64,000 nucleotides of DNA, taken from assembly GCF_000808575.1 (NCBI RefSeq), contig NZ_JWLW01000018.1, positions 19,257 through 83,256 on the forward strand, given 5' to 3'. Both the position numbers and the translations under genes were made by a program. Within the stretch, counting starts at the first letter, position 1. The number at the start of each line of letters is the position of its first letter. Positions 39,026 through 48,018 of the stretch are shown here, in pieces. The stretch is from Alteromonas marina. Its GTDB lineage: Bacteria; Pseudomonadota; Gammaproteobacteria; Enterobacterales; Alteromonadaceae. Under the pieces are notes generated by a model. That model was not told the origin of the DNA. It made no database searches and worked only from the letters and a program-made list of their open reading frames with translations.

Positions 39026-40696
39026 ATGACTGAAAATTTTGCACAACTTTTTGAAGAAAGCTTACAAGAACTAGAAACACGTCCTGGTTCAATTGTAAAA
39101 GGTACTGTTGTTTCTATCGACAAAGACATCGTTCTTGTTGATGCAGGCTTGAAATCAGAAAGTGCTATCCCAGCTGACCAATTCAAAAACGCTGAAGGCG
39201 AACTAGAAATCGCTATCGGTGACCAAGTAGACGTAGCACTAGATGCAGTTGAAGATGGTTTCGGTGAAACTATCCTTTCTCGCGAAAAAGCGAAGCGTCA
39301 CGAAGCGTGGGTTGAGCTGGAAAAAGCTTACGAAGATAAAGCTACAATTAAAGGCGTTATCAACGGTAAAGTTAAAGGCGGTTTCACTGTTGAAGTTAAC
39401 AGTGTACGCGCGTTCCTTCCAGGTTCTCTTGTTGACGTACGTCCAGTACGTGACACTACGCACCTTGAAGGCAAAGAGCTTGAGTTTAAAGTTATCAAGC
39501 TTGACGCTAAGCGTAACAACGTTGTTGTTTCTCGTCGTGCAGTTATCGAAGCAGAAAGCAGCGCAGAGCGCGAAACGCTTCTTGCTAACCTTGAAGAAGG
39601 TCATGAAATCAAGGGTATCGTTAAGAACCTTACCGATTACGGTGCGTTCGTTGACCTTGGTGGCGTAGACGGTCTTCTACACATCACTGATATGGCTTGG
39701 AAGCGCGTTAAGCACCCAAGTGAAATCGTGAATGTTGGTGACGAAATCAACGTTAAAGTACTTAAGTTCGACAAAGAGAAGCAGCGCGTTTCTCTTGGTA
39801 TGAAGCAAATGGGCAACGATCCATGGCAAGAAATTGCTTCTCGTTACCCAGAAGGTACTAAGATCAACGGTCAGGTTACTAACCTTACTGACTACGGCTG
39901 CTTCGTTGAAATCGAAGATGGCGTTGAAGGTCTTGTACACGTTTCTGAAATGGATTGGACTAACAAGAACATCCACCCATCTAAAGTTGTTAACCTAGGT
40001 GACACTGTAGATGTAATGGTTCTTGAAATTGACGAAGAGCGTCGTCGTATTTCTCTAGGTCTTAAGCAATGCATTGCTAACCCTTGGGAAACATTTGCTG
40101 AGTCACACGAAAAAGGTGACAAGGTATCTGGTAAGATCAAGTCAATCACTGACTTCGGTATCTTCATCGGTCTTGACGGCGGCATCGACGGTCTAGTTCA
40201 CCTTTCTGACATCAGCTGGAACAAGTCTGGTGAAGACGCGGTTCGCGACTACAAGAAAGGCGATGAAATCTCTGCAGTTGTACTACAAGTCGACCCAGAG
40301 CGTGAGCGTATCTCTCTTGGCGTTAAGCAAATCGAAGAAGATCCTTTCAACAAGTATCTGACAGATAACAAGAAAGGTGCTATCGTTACTGGTACAGTAA
40401 CAGCAGTAGATGCGAAAGGCGTTACTGTAAACCTAGCTGAAGAAGTTGACGGCTACATCCGCGTTGCAGATCTTGCTGTAGAGCGTGTTGAAGACGCAAC
40501 AGAAGCGGCAAGCGTTGGTGATAGCATCGAAGCGAAGTTTATGGGCGTTGACCGTAAGAACCGCACTGTTAACCTATCTGTTAAAGCGAAAGATCAGGCT
40601 GACGAAAAAGAAGCTATCGATAAAGTTAACCAGCAAGAAGATGTTGGTTTCGCTAACGCGATGGCAGAAGCATTTAAAGCTGCTAAAGGCGAATAA
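39026..40696 (+). CDS. rpsA: 30S ribosomal protein S1
   Basis: From the ATG at 39026 (the TTG at 39017 is not typical) the protein is 556 residues, as in E. coli (557). It starts [21 protein letters not shown] and contains six S1 RNA-binding repeats. The central ones are clearly periodic ([65 protein letters not shown]). It recruits mRNAs with weak Shine-Dalgarno sequences to the ribosome. The codon use looks strongly biased, as expected for high expression. A hairpin (40706-40725) separates it from ihfB. Confidence 0.98.
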   Translation: MTENFAQLFEESLQELETRPGSIVKGTVVSIDKDIVLVDAGLKSESAIPADQFKNAEGELEIAIGDQVDVALDAVEDGFGETILSREKAKRHEAWVELEKAYEDKATIKGVINGKVKGGFTVEVNSVRAFLPGSLVDVRPVRDTTHLEGKELEFKVIKLDAKRNNVVVSRRAVIEAESSAERETLLANLEEGHEIKGIVKNLTDYGAFVDLGGVDGLLHITDMAWKRVKHPSEIVNVGDEINVKVLKFDKEKQRVSLGMKQMGNDPWQEIASRYPEGTKINGQVTNLTDYGCFVEIEDGVEGLVHVSEMDWTNKNIHPSKVVNLGDTVDVMVLEIDEERRRISLGLKQCIANPWETFAESHEKGDKVSGKIKSITDFGIFIGLDGGIDGLVHLSDISWNKSGEDAVRDYKKGDEISAVVLQVDPERERISLGVKQIEEDPFNKYLTDNKKGAIVTGTVTAVDAKGVTVNLAEEVDGYIRVADLAVERVEDATEAASVGDSIEAKFMGVDRKNRTVNLSVKAKDQADEKEAIDKVNQQEDVGFANAMAEAFKAAKGE

Positions 40697-40705
40697 TGCT
40701 TTTGT

Positions 40706-40725
40706 GGGTGTGCATCTGCACACCC
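40706..40725 (+). terminator. Hairpin between rpsA and ihfB
   Basis: A perfect 9-bp stem (GGGTGTGCA / TGCACACCC) with a 2-nt loop begins 10 bp after the rpsA stop. No T run follows, so it more likely stabilises or attenuates the rpsA transcript before ihfB. Confidence 0.6.
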
Positions 40726-40772
40726 AATTCGCGATAGCTGTTTAAACAATAATATTGACAATGAGGTTAAGC

Positions 40773-41060
40773 ATGACCAAGTCTGAATTAATTGAACGGC
40801 TCGCGGATCAAGCGCGTCACATTCCGGCGAAGGAACTCGAACTGGCAATTAAAGAACTTCTAGAGCAGATGGCGCAAACGCTTCAAAAGGGCGAGCGTAT
40901 TGAAATTAGAGGTTTCGGAAGTTTCTCTCTTCACTATCGCGCACCACGCGTTGGTAGAAACCCAAAAACGGGTGAGACGGTGAAACTTGACGGTAAATAT
41001 GTACCGCACTTCAAGCCTGGTAAAGAGCTTCGCGAAAGGGTAGACGCCTCAATCGCATAA
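40773..41060 (+). CDS. ihfB: Integration host factor subunit beta
   Basis: From the ATG at 40773, with GAGG six bases upstream, the protein is 95 residues (E. coli 94). It begins [68 protein letters not shown] and shows the DNA-bending arm of the HU/IHF fold (RNPKTGE, with the intercalating Pro). The beta-subunit identity is supported by its place after rpsA. The alpha subunit gene is not in the window. Confidence 0.97.
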   Translation: MTKSELIERLADQARHIPAKELELAIKELLEQMAQTLQKGERIEIRGFGSFSLHYRAPRVGRNPKTGETVKLDGKYVPHFKPGKELRERVDASIA

Positions 41061-41068
41061 TGTATTTT

Positions 41069-41095
41069 AAAAGCCGCTGAAAAGCGGCTTTTTTG
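41069..41095 (+). terminator. Terminator of ihfB
   Basis: A stem AAAAGCCGCT / AGCGGCTTTT with a GAAA loop is followed by T residues, 9 bp after the ihfB stop. Confidence 0.92.
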
Positions 41096-41262
41096 TGTCT
41101 GATGGAAAGTATTATCACAATTAGCCTTTCATTTAACTCTCTGCCTAGCTTAAATTAACGAATGCCCTGAGATACTTTTGTTTAATTTTTAATACCTATT
41201 GACCCCGACTAAAGTAGGGTTATATATTATTCGAATAATAATAAACGGTATACGTAGAAGTA

Positions 41263-43605
41263 ATGTCAGCCGGCGATGAACAAGCAATAATAAAACAGTA
41301 CCAGCCGCTCATTCGCGCGTTAATTCCATATGAACAACAAAACAGGTTGTTAGAGGGAATTAACAAGTTTTCGAAGCGTTTGCCTAGTAGTGTCCGAAAA
41401 GTCGTGAAAGAAGAGGTCGTTCGATTAACATCGTTAACCGACGCTCCCGCCGATAATTCTGCCTTCGCCCAATTTCCTGTTATGAAGTTCAAGCACTTCG
41501 GTGTTCAGATGCGCCTCGATAAAGTTGGCGCGCAGATCCTCAAAAACGAAACATCGCTCTATCAAGACAGGTACACCGTAGGTGTGTTTGAGTCGGTAAT
41601 GAACTCAGACTTCTACCAAAACCAAATAAAAAAAGAACAATTCAAAAAAATTGTCGATGCTTTTAATGTTGAAAGCCAATCGTTTACAGATATAGATTTT
41701 GGCGATGACATTGCTATCCGACCAAACTTTACTATAACTTCCCCCGAGTTCGAAAAAGGTCGCCATTGCTCAATCAGCTCTATGTCACATAAAGGCATTA
41801 GTTTAGAGACGAAAAGGCCACCTAATGCATCCACCGGCGACATCATCACGTTTACCATTCCTGAAGTTAAAGGGTTAACCAAAGAACCCACTGAAATTAC
41901 CCTTGAATTAGAGTCTGTAAAATACAATAAACATTTAGGGAAATATGAAACGTCGTTTAATTTTTTAGATGACGTCGATAAGGGGTTCTTAGCAACACTT
42001 AAACGTTACGTAGCGGTTACTGCCTATAAGCAACCGCTGCAGCGAGATTTGGAAATAGAACGCGCCATGCAAGAACTAGAGCGCGACCGAATACTCGAAA
42101 ATAGCCCGTGGATGCCGGTATTTCTCGCGCCAGAGAAAAAGTCGCTCAAACCTATCATCGCTCTTTTTACCAAAGCTAATGTTGAACACAACGATGCGGG
42201 CAAGCTGCTGGCAAGCCTGCAAGATAAGCCTATATTCGAAACGTTAGTTGATGAGTTGCGAAAGTACAATGAAGCTTATGTATTTCACGGCAACATCAAA
42301 ACCAAAAATGGCAACGTTCAGATAACCGCAACGCATAGGCAGCTCCTTGCGCTCAAACAACTTAATGCGCTTGTGTATTTGCTAGCTAAGGGTGGTGACT
42401 TCATTTGTACTCACTGTCGACTCGATAGTGTAACCCGCGAAGATAAACAAAAAGCCTTTGCGATTCACGATATTGCTAGTAAGGAATTTGAACAATTAGC
42501 GCAGATCTCGCACGTGTTGTACTGTAAAGACGTGTCTGCTTATCTTACAAATTTGACGCTTTCTGCTAAATGCGATTTCAAGCCGTTGTCTAAAACATTG
42601 AAAGCCAGCGGTAATAACTGGCGTATCGACTTTGTCATGGAGGAAGATTTAGATAGGCGTAGTGAGACGCGTTATGTTATAGATAAGCCCGCTTCTATTA
42701 AAGTGGGCTTGCTTACCTCCCTTGATGCTCGAGTTGCCGATTTAAGTGCAAGCGGTATGAAGTTGAAGGTTGCGCCCCATAGCGACCTGCAGAAAGAAAT
42801 TCGCGTATCTGTGCCTGAACTGAAAATTAAAGGCGAAAAATACAAGGTCGTACATTACCAGGCTGATACGGGCGTTGTAAGGTTGTGTCTTGTAGAAGAT
42901 ACGCGCAAGGCGAAAGTGAGTTCTAGTGTCGATCACATGGTTGAAGAAAATACCGCCTATTTTAAAGTAAGAGATATTGCTCGTATTCAGCGTTCAACAC
43001 ATCGTTTCATCTGGGAGTTGGCGGTTAGGCATATGCCGTCTTTATCGGTACTATGTGTGATGAACCGCTTTACGTTAGACAGGCTGAAAACAGTCTATCA
43101 AAGTGACGCATCTGACGACCTTTATCCGTTTTCTCGGACCCAAAATATCATCCCCCTGCACGGCTTTTTTGCAGACAAAGGGCAGGCTAAGCCCAAGTCA
43201 CAAATTTTAGAAGCCATGTTTAAGGAAACCTCTGAACAAGCCTTGGTGGTGCATTGTGTAAGAAAGAGCGACAACCGTCTTGTATATATAAAAGAACGTG
43301 ATTTTTTGTTCTCTAAGCTACGTATGCAAATCAAAACCCAGTTAGATGAAGAAAAAATCCAGCTTAGTGCAACCGACGTTACGGCAATACGCTGCCACGG
43401 CGCAATCACGCCATTAACCAAAAAGAGACTTGCACAGTTATCGAAGTTAGACAAAGCCATGTACGATAAGCTTGAAACTATGCAAGCAGGTTACACTCAC
43501 TGCATCTTCATCACGAATATGTCTGCGCTCCACCACGATTTAGTGGTGGACAACCTCATAGCAAAACCTCAGCGCCATGAACTGGAAAGTGAAGGCGCTG
43601 CTTAA
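41263..43605 (+). CDS. Large PilZ-domain protein
   Basis: This 780-residue cytoplasmic protein has a recognisable PilZ domain at about 460-550. RRSETRY supplies the RxxxR c-di-GMP clamp, and VADLSASGMKL supplies the DxSxxG motif. A second, degenerate PilZ-like beta barrel lies at about 160-245 (GRHCSISSMSHKGISLETKR...), without the arginine motif. The remaining parts, including the C-terminal 200 residues, match nothing I recognise. There is no signal peptide or membrane span. It lies between ihfB and lapA, breaking the E. coli order. It is probably a c-di-GMP effector of unknown output. Confidence 0.85.
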   Translation: MSAGDEQAIIKQYQPLIRALIPYEQQNRLLEGINKFSKRLPSSVRKVVKEEVVRLTSLTDAPADNSAFAQFPVMKFKHFGVQMRLDKVGAQILKNETSLYQDRYTVGVFESVMNSDFYQNQIKKEQFKKIVDAFNVESQSFTDIDFGDDIAIRPNFTITSPEFEKGRHCSISSMSHKGISLETKRPPNASTGDIITFTIPEVKGLTKEPTEITLELESVKYNKHLGKYETSFNFLDDVDKGFLATLKRYVAVTAYKQPLQRDLEIERAMQELERDRILENSPWMPVFLAPEKKSLKPIIALFTKANVEHNDAGKLLASLQDKPIFETLVDELRKYNEAYVFHGNIKTKNGNVQITATHRQLLALKQLNALVYLLAKGGDFICTHCRLDSVTREDKQKAFAIHDIASKEFEQLAQISHVLYCKDVSAYLTNLTLSAKCDFKPLSKTLKASGNNWRIDFVMEEDLDRRSETRYVIDKPASIKVGLLTSLDARVADLSASGMKLKVAPHSDLQKEIRVSVPELKIKGEKYKVVHYQADTGVVRLCLVEDTRKAKVSSSVDHMVEENTAYFKVRDIARIQRSTHRFIWELAVRHMPSLSVLCVMNRFTLDRLKTVYQSDASDDLYPFSRTQNIIPLHGFFADKGQAKPKSQILEAMFKETSEQALVVHCVRKSDNRLVYIKERDFLFSKLRMQIKTQLDEEKIQLSATDVTAIRCHGAITPLTKKRLAQLSKLDKAMYDKLETMQAGYTHCIFITNMSALHHDLVVDNLIAKPQRHELESEGAA

Positions 43606-43681
43606 ATTTCCCATACGCTTTTAGTGTTATCTCTTTTCGCATTTTGCTATTCTTGTAAATAAATCAATTAAAAAGGGTTGA

Positions 43682-43942
43682 GTGTTGAAAGGGATCCTAG
43701 CGTTTCTCATCATCTTGGTGCTACTTGCCATCGCATTTGTGATTGGCTCTCAAAATGAAGCACAAGTAACAGTTAATTATCTAATTGCTCAGGCGAATCT
43801 TCGTCTATCGACATTGATAGCGATTACACTTTCAATAGGCTTGGGGATCGGCATTTTGATCATGTTAATGAGTTGGCTAAAGTTACGTGTTCAGTTAATG
43901 TCTGCGCAATCTAAAATACAGAGTTTGGAACAAGAACACTAA
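43682..43942 (+). CDS. lapA: LapA-family small membrane protein (DUF1049)
   Basis: An 86-residue protein with two transmembrane helices (about 3-22 and 43-66) around the conserved turn IGSQNEAQVTVNYLIAQANLRLS, followed by a coiled C-terminal tail. In E. coli LapA partners LapB in controlling LpxC turnover and lipopolysaccharide assembly. The start is GTG at 43682 or TTG at 43685. Its TAA stop shares one base with the ATG of lapB (TAATG), so translation is coupled. Confidence 0.93.
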   Translation: MLKGILAFLIILVLLAIAFVIGSQNEAQVTVNYLIAQANLRLSTLIAITLSIGLGIGILIMLMSWLKLRVQLMSAQSKIQSLEQEH

Positions 43943-45111
43943 TGCTCGAACTGCTGTTTCTCCTTTTACCTGTTGCGGCAGGGTACGGTTGGATAATGGG
44001 CCGAAATAGTGTCCGTCAAGCGCAGCGAAAACAGTCAAGTATCCTATCTAAGCATTATTACAAAGGCCTGAATTTTTTACTTTCAGACCAACCTGATAAA
44101 GCTGTTGATACGCTAATTAAAATGATTAACGTAAACAGCGATACGGTGGAAACTCATATTGCAATGGGCAGTTTTTTCCGTCATCGCGGAGAAATAGACC
44201 GCGCGATCAAAGTTCATCAAAATTTAGTGAGTCGTGACGAACTCCAGCCCGCCCAGCGAGAAAATGCGCTTCGGGAACTTGGCCACGATTATACGCAAGC
44301 AGGCTTTCTAGAGCGTGCGGAAAATGCCTTTCTTCAACTGCTTAACAGCGATAAACACTACCTTGTAGCTCAACAGCAACTTTTCAGTATCTACCAGACC
44401 ACGAAAGAGTGGGAAAGAGCCATAGAATTGGCCGAGCGGATGGTGCAGTGTCATGGTGACAATGATGATCTGTGCGAACGCTTAGCACATTTTTATTGTG
44501 AACAGGCATCGGTTGAGTTGAAGAACGATAGCCAAGGTGCGGCATTGACCTTATTACAAAAAGCAGTAAACGCCGACGAACACGCGGTTAGGCCGTGGCT
44601 TATGTTAGGTGATATAGCGCTTGATCAAAAACGCTTTACCGATGCCAACGCGTACTTTACACAAGTGGCCGAACGCGACATCAATTGGTTCAGCGAAGCG
44701 GTGCCGAGCCTTGAAAAAATTGCTGAAGAGACGGATGACTGGGACAGCTTTCAGAAAAACTTGGAGGCACACTGGCAAGAGTGCGCCACGTCTTATTTGG
44801 CTATGGTCGATGTACTAATGAAGCGCGGAGAGACAGCACAGGCGGCAGAGTACTTACTTGAGCAACTTCGCAAGCGCCCAACTATGCGCGGTTTTAAAAC
44901 CCTCATGGGGCTTTATATAGATCAGCTTTCAGATAAAACCACGGCTGATAGCTTACGCTTACTTAAAGAATTGGTGGAAAAGCAAATGTTACAGCGGCCT
45001 AAATATCGCTGTGGCAGCTGTGGCTTTTCCGGTCGAAAATTATATTGGTTATGCCCTAGCTGTAAAAAGTGGGGCGTAGTAAAACCCATTAAAGGGCTAG
45101 ACGGAGAATAA
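43942..45111 (+). CDS. lapB: Lipopolysaccharide assembly protein LapB (YciM)
   Basis: A 389-residue protein (the E. coli length) with an N-terminal membrane anchor (about 1-19), then tetratricopeptide repeats throughout 45-330 (for example KAVDTLIKMINVNSDTVETHIAMGSFFRHRGEIDRAIKVHQ), and a C-terminal rubredoxin-like zinc site CGSCGF...CPSCKKWG. LapB steers FtsH to degrade LpxC and so balances lipopolysaccharide synthesis. It is coupled to lapA and lies 6 bp before pyrF, as in E. coli. Confidence 0.96.
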   Translation: MLELLFLLLPVAAGYGWIMGRNSVRQAQRKQSSILSKHYYKGLNFLLSDQPDKAVDTLIKMINVNSDTVETHIAMGSFFRHRGEIDRAIKVHQNLVSRDELQPAQRENALRELGHDYTQAGFLERAENAFLQLLNSDKHYLVAQQQLFSIYQTTKEWERAIELAERMVQCHGDNDDLCERLAHFYCEQASVELKNDSQGAALTLLQKAVNADEHAVRPWLMLGDIALDQKRFTDANAYFTQVAERDINWFSEAVPSLEKIAEETDDWDSFQKNLEAHWQECATSYLAMVDVLMKRGETAQAAEYLLEQLRKRPTMRGFKTLMGLYIDQLSDKTTADSLRLLKELVEKQMLQRPKYRCGSCGFSGRKLYWLCPSCKKWGVVKPIKGLDGE

Positions 45112-45117
45112 AAGAAC

Positions 45118-45816
45118 ATGCATGACCCACGCGTTATTGTTGCATTAGACTATGACAATAAAGACACTGCATTGGCGTTTGTTGATAAATTAGATTCAAG
45201 CTTATGCAAGCTAAAAGTGGGCAAGGAGATGTTCACCTTATTTGGACCGGAATTCGTAAAAGCGCTAGTAGCTAAAGGCTTTGACGTTTTCTTGGACCTT
45301 AAATTCCACGACATTCCAAATACTGTAGCGAAAGCGTGTAAAGCAGCGGCAGAGCTCGGTGTGTGGATGGTAAATGTACATGCGTCAGGCGGTTTACCCA
45401 TGATGCAAGCGGCTAAAGAGGCGATTGCAACAAGCAGCAACCCTCAAACTAAACTTATTGCGGTTACCGTACTTACCAGCATGGACGAAGCGCAACTGGC
45501 TGATGTGGTAAGCGGCGTAACACCAGAGCAACAAGTACTGCGCTTGGCAGCGTTAACAGAAAAAGCCGGATTAGATGGCATTGTATGTTCTGCGCAGGAA
45601 GCCAGCGCATTACGCGAAAAACACAGCGACGACTTTCTGTTAGTTACGCCTGGTATTCGCCCAGTAGGCGCTGACGCTGGTGATCAAAAACGCGTTATGA
45701 CGCCACCTGACGCAATGAAAGCGGGCGTGAGTTATTTGGTTATGGGGCGACCTATCACTAAAGCAGAAGACCCCATTGCTGTATTAAAAGCTGTAAACGA
45801 ATCAATAAACGGTTAG
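45118..45816 (+). CDS. pyrF: Orotidine 5'-phosphate decarboxylase
   Basis: This 232-residue enzyme converts OMP to UMP, the last step of pyrimidine nucleotide synthesis. It shows [16 protein letters not shown] at the N-terminus, the catalytic [13 protein letters not shown] (Asp-Lys-His-Asp region, about 57-69), and [25 protein letters not shown] near 180. It follows lapB after 6 bp, as in E. coli, and ends before a strong terminator shared with the convergent ald gene. Confidence 0.97.
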   Translation: MHDPRVIVALDYDNKDTALAFVDKLDSSLCKLKVGKEMFTLFGPEFVKALVAKGFDVFLDLKFHDIPNTVAKACKAAAELGVWMVNVHASGGLPMMQAAKEAIATSSNPQTKLIAVTVLTSMDEAQLADVVSGVTPEQQVLRLAALTEKAGLDGIVCSAQEASALREKHSDDFLLVTPGIRPVGADAGDQKRVMTPPDAMKAGVSYLVMGRPITKAEDPIAVLKAVNESING

Positions 45817-45865
45817 CACTACATCAGAAATCTTCTGTATAGCCGGTTATTAAGGGTTCAGATAC

Positions 45866-45906
45866 AAAAAAGCTCGGATGTGATGTTCACATACCGAGCT
45901 TTTTTA
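45866..45906. terminator. Bidirectional terminator between pyrF and ald
   Basis: The outer stem AAAAAGCTCGG / CCGAGCTTTTT and an inner TGTGA / TCACA stem form one long hairpin, with T runs on both strands. Confidence 0.92.
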
Positions 45907-45965
45907 TTCCGATATTTTTATTCAAGGATATGGCCACAGCCCCACCCGAGAATAATCTTAAGAAA

Positions 45966-47099
45966 TTATTCGCCTTTAAGCGCTACTTCAGCTGGTGTAT
46001 AGGTTAGACCTAGTTCTTCACCTAGTGCGTCAACAACGGCTTTGTAAGTTACCTTACCTTCGTGCACGTTTAGGCCGTTAAGCAAGTGCTTGTCTTCTAG
46101 CATAGCTTTCGCTGGGCCTTTGTTCGCTAGTGCTAAACCAAATGGCAATGTAGCGTTGTTTAGTGCCATTGTAGAAGTACGCGCAACGCCCCCAGGCATG
46201 TTTGCAACACAGTAGTGAACCACGTCATCAACAGTGTAAACAGGGTCTTGGTGTGTGGTCGCTTTAGAGGTTTCAAAGCATCCGCCTTGGTCGATAGCAA
46301 CATCAACAAGCACTGAACCAGGCTTCATGGCTTTAATTTGTTCGCGAGTAAGAAGCTTCGGAGCTGCTGCACCAGGAATTAGTACCGCACCAACAACAAG
46401 GTCAGCTTTTGAAGAGTAGTGCTCGATAGCGTCAACGGTTGAGTAAACCGTTTTTACTTGTCCGTTAAAGATATCGTCGAGCTGGCGAAGACGAGGAAGC
46501 GAGCGGTCGAGAATAGTAACATCAGCACCAAGGCCTAGTGCCATTTTCGCAGCGTTAGTGCCTACAACACCACCACCAATAACTAATACCTTGCCTGGCG
46601 CTACGCCTGGGACGCCGCCAAGTAGTGTACCGCTGCCACCGTGCGCTTTTTCAAGGTAATGCGCACCTGCTTGAACAGACATACGGCCTGCTACTTCACT
46701 CATTGGCGCAAGTAGTGGAAGGCCACCACGGTCATCGGTTACTGTTTCATAAGCAATACACGTAGCACCCGACTCAACAAGTAGCTTAGTTTGTGTAGGA
46801 TCAGGCGCTAGGTGAAGGTAAGTGTAAAGGGTCTGACCTTTACGAAGCATTTTACATTCGTTAGGCTGAGGCTCTTTTACTTTTACAATCATTTCAGCTT
46901 CAGCAAACACTTGTTCAGCCGTTGATGCAATGGCTGCCCCTGCTTCGACATACATTTCGTTAGTGAAACCTATTGCGTCACCTGCGTTAGTTTCTACTAA
47001 AACGCTATGACCGTGGCTAACAAACTCTTTTACAGCCGCTGGCGTCAAGCCAACACGGTATTCGTGGTTCTTAATTTCTTTTGGTACACCAACTAACAT
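45966..47099 (-). CDS. ald: Alanine dehydrogenase
   Basis: This 377-residue NAD-dependent enzyme interconverts alanine and pyruvate plus ammonia. Diagnostic parts are the N-terminal [37 protein letters not shown] near 73 with an active-site Lys, [11 protein letters not shown] near 89 with the catalytic His, and the NAD-binding loop [28 protein letters not shown] near 170. It is divergent from lrp across a 185-bp spacer. Control by the neighbouring Lrp, a known arrangement in several bacteria, is likely but inferred. Confidence 0.96.
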   Translation of the reverse strand: MLVGVPKEIKNHEYRVGLTPAAVKEFVSHGHSVLVETNAGDAIGFTNEMYVEAGAAIASTAEQVFAEAEMIVKVKEPQPNECKMLRKGQTLYTYLHLAPDPTQTKLLVESGATCIAYETVTDDRGGLPLLAPMSEVAGRMSVQAGAHYLEKAHGGSGTLLGGVPGVAPGKVLVIGGGVVGTNAAKMALGLGADVTILDRSLPRLRQLDDIFNGQVKTVYSTVDAIEHYSSKADLVVGAVLIPGAAAPKLLTREQIKAMKPGSVLVDVAIDQGGCFETSKATTHQDPVYTVDDVVHYCVANMPGGVARTSTMALNNATLPFGLALANKGPAKAMLEDKHLLNGLNVHEGKVTYKAVVDALGEELGLTYTPAEVALKGE

Positions 47100-47284
47100 G
47101 TATAGTCCTCAATCTTATAGTGAGCTTCTAAGCGGCTCTGGTTGAACTTTTGATAAATAGTGTTCGGCTTTGAAGCATGTGAACATATTTGCGGAGTATA
47201 CGTGATAAAAAAAAGAACTATCTGCTGAAGAATGGGTATTTGTAGCATATAATTCTCATAAAAGATGCTTTTAAGATATTTTAT

Positions 47285-47770
47285 ATGCTGGTAAAGACAC
47301 CAAAACACCTAGACCGAATAGACAGGAATATCCTGGTACAGTTACAGAAAAACGGGCGTATATCAAACGTCGAACTTGCTAAAGAAGTGGGATTAAGCCC
47401 CAGCCCTTGTCTTGAGAGAGTTAAGAGGCTGGAGGCTCAGGGCTATATAAAAGGATATCATGCTGTCGTTGACCCAGAAAAGCTCGGCGCAGCCATGCTC
47501 GTCTTCGTAGAGATAACGTTAACGAAAACATCGGTAGATATCTTTGCAGAATTTTCTGCTGCGGTAAAATTGCATGACGATATACAAGAGTGCCACTTAG
47601 TGTCTGGAGATTTCGACTTTTTATTAAAAGCGCGTGTTGCCGATATGAGTAGCTACCGAAAATTGCTTGGTGATACCTTATTACGTTTACCGGGCGTAAG
47701 TGAGTCGCGGACATACGTTGTAATGGAAGAAGTAAAAAGCACATCGTCGCTGCGCATTAATTTGAAGTAA
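47285..47770 (+). CDS. lrp: Leucine-responsive regulatory protein Lrp
   Basis: A 161-residue regulator nearly superimposable on E. coli Lrp (164). The winged helix is LDRIDRNILVQLQKNGRISNVELAKEVGLSPSPCLERVKRLEAQGYIKGYHAV. The RAM/AsnC ligand domain contains VFVEITL, IQECHLVSGDFDFLLKARVADMSSYRKLLGDTLLRLPGV and the C-terminal YVVMEEVK. Its position before ftsK-lolA-rarA-serS matches E. coli and supports orthology over a paralogous AsnC-type protein. Confidence 0.95.
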   Translation: MLVKTPKHLDRIDRNILVQLQKNGRISNVELAKEVGLSPSPCLERVKRLEAQGYIKGYHAVVDPEKLGAAMLVFVEITLTKTSVDIFAEFSAAVKLHDDIQECHLVSGDFDFLLKARVADMSSYRKLLGDTLLRLPGVSESRTYVVMEEVKSTSSLRINLK

Positions 47771-48018
47771 TGAAAGCGTGGCTCAATAGCGTATTTTTGT
47801 GGTAGGCTGTGCAAAAATACAGTGTTTGTGCGCAGCGAAGGAATTGTTGTGTTTCACAAATGTGGGGTAGGGGAGTAATTCATACTTTCATTATTATGTT
47901 CAGCTGCTTACCGAAAATTAAATAATTAATAATTATGTAGGGATTGCAAAGAGTTCGCTAAGCTCTTTGCTGCGTTTAGCGCAAAAGTGCTGCGTATAGG
48001 CTAATACCGATTGTCTAT

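Noticed and set aside
39239..39604. 121-codon minus-strand ORF opposite rpsA
   Set aside because: It arises from the biased codon use of a highly expressed gene on the other strand; composition is unlike a real protein (rich in Phe, Asn, Thr).
43122..43460. 112-codon minus-strand ORF inside the PilZ gene
   Set aside because: Shadow of the coding strand without Shine-Dalgarno sequence or recognisable features.
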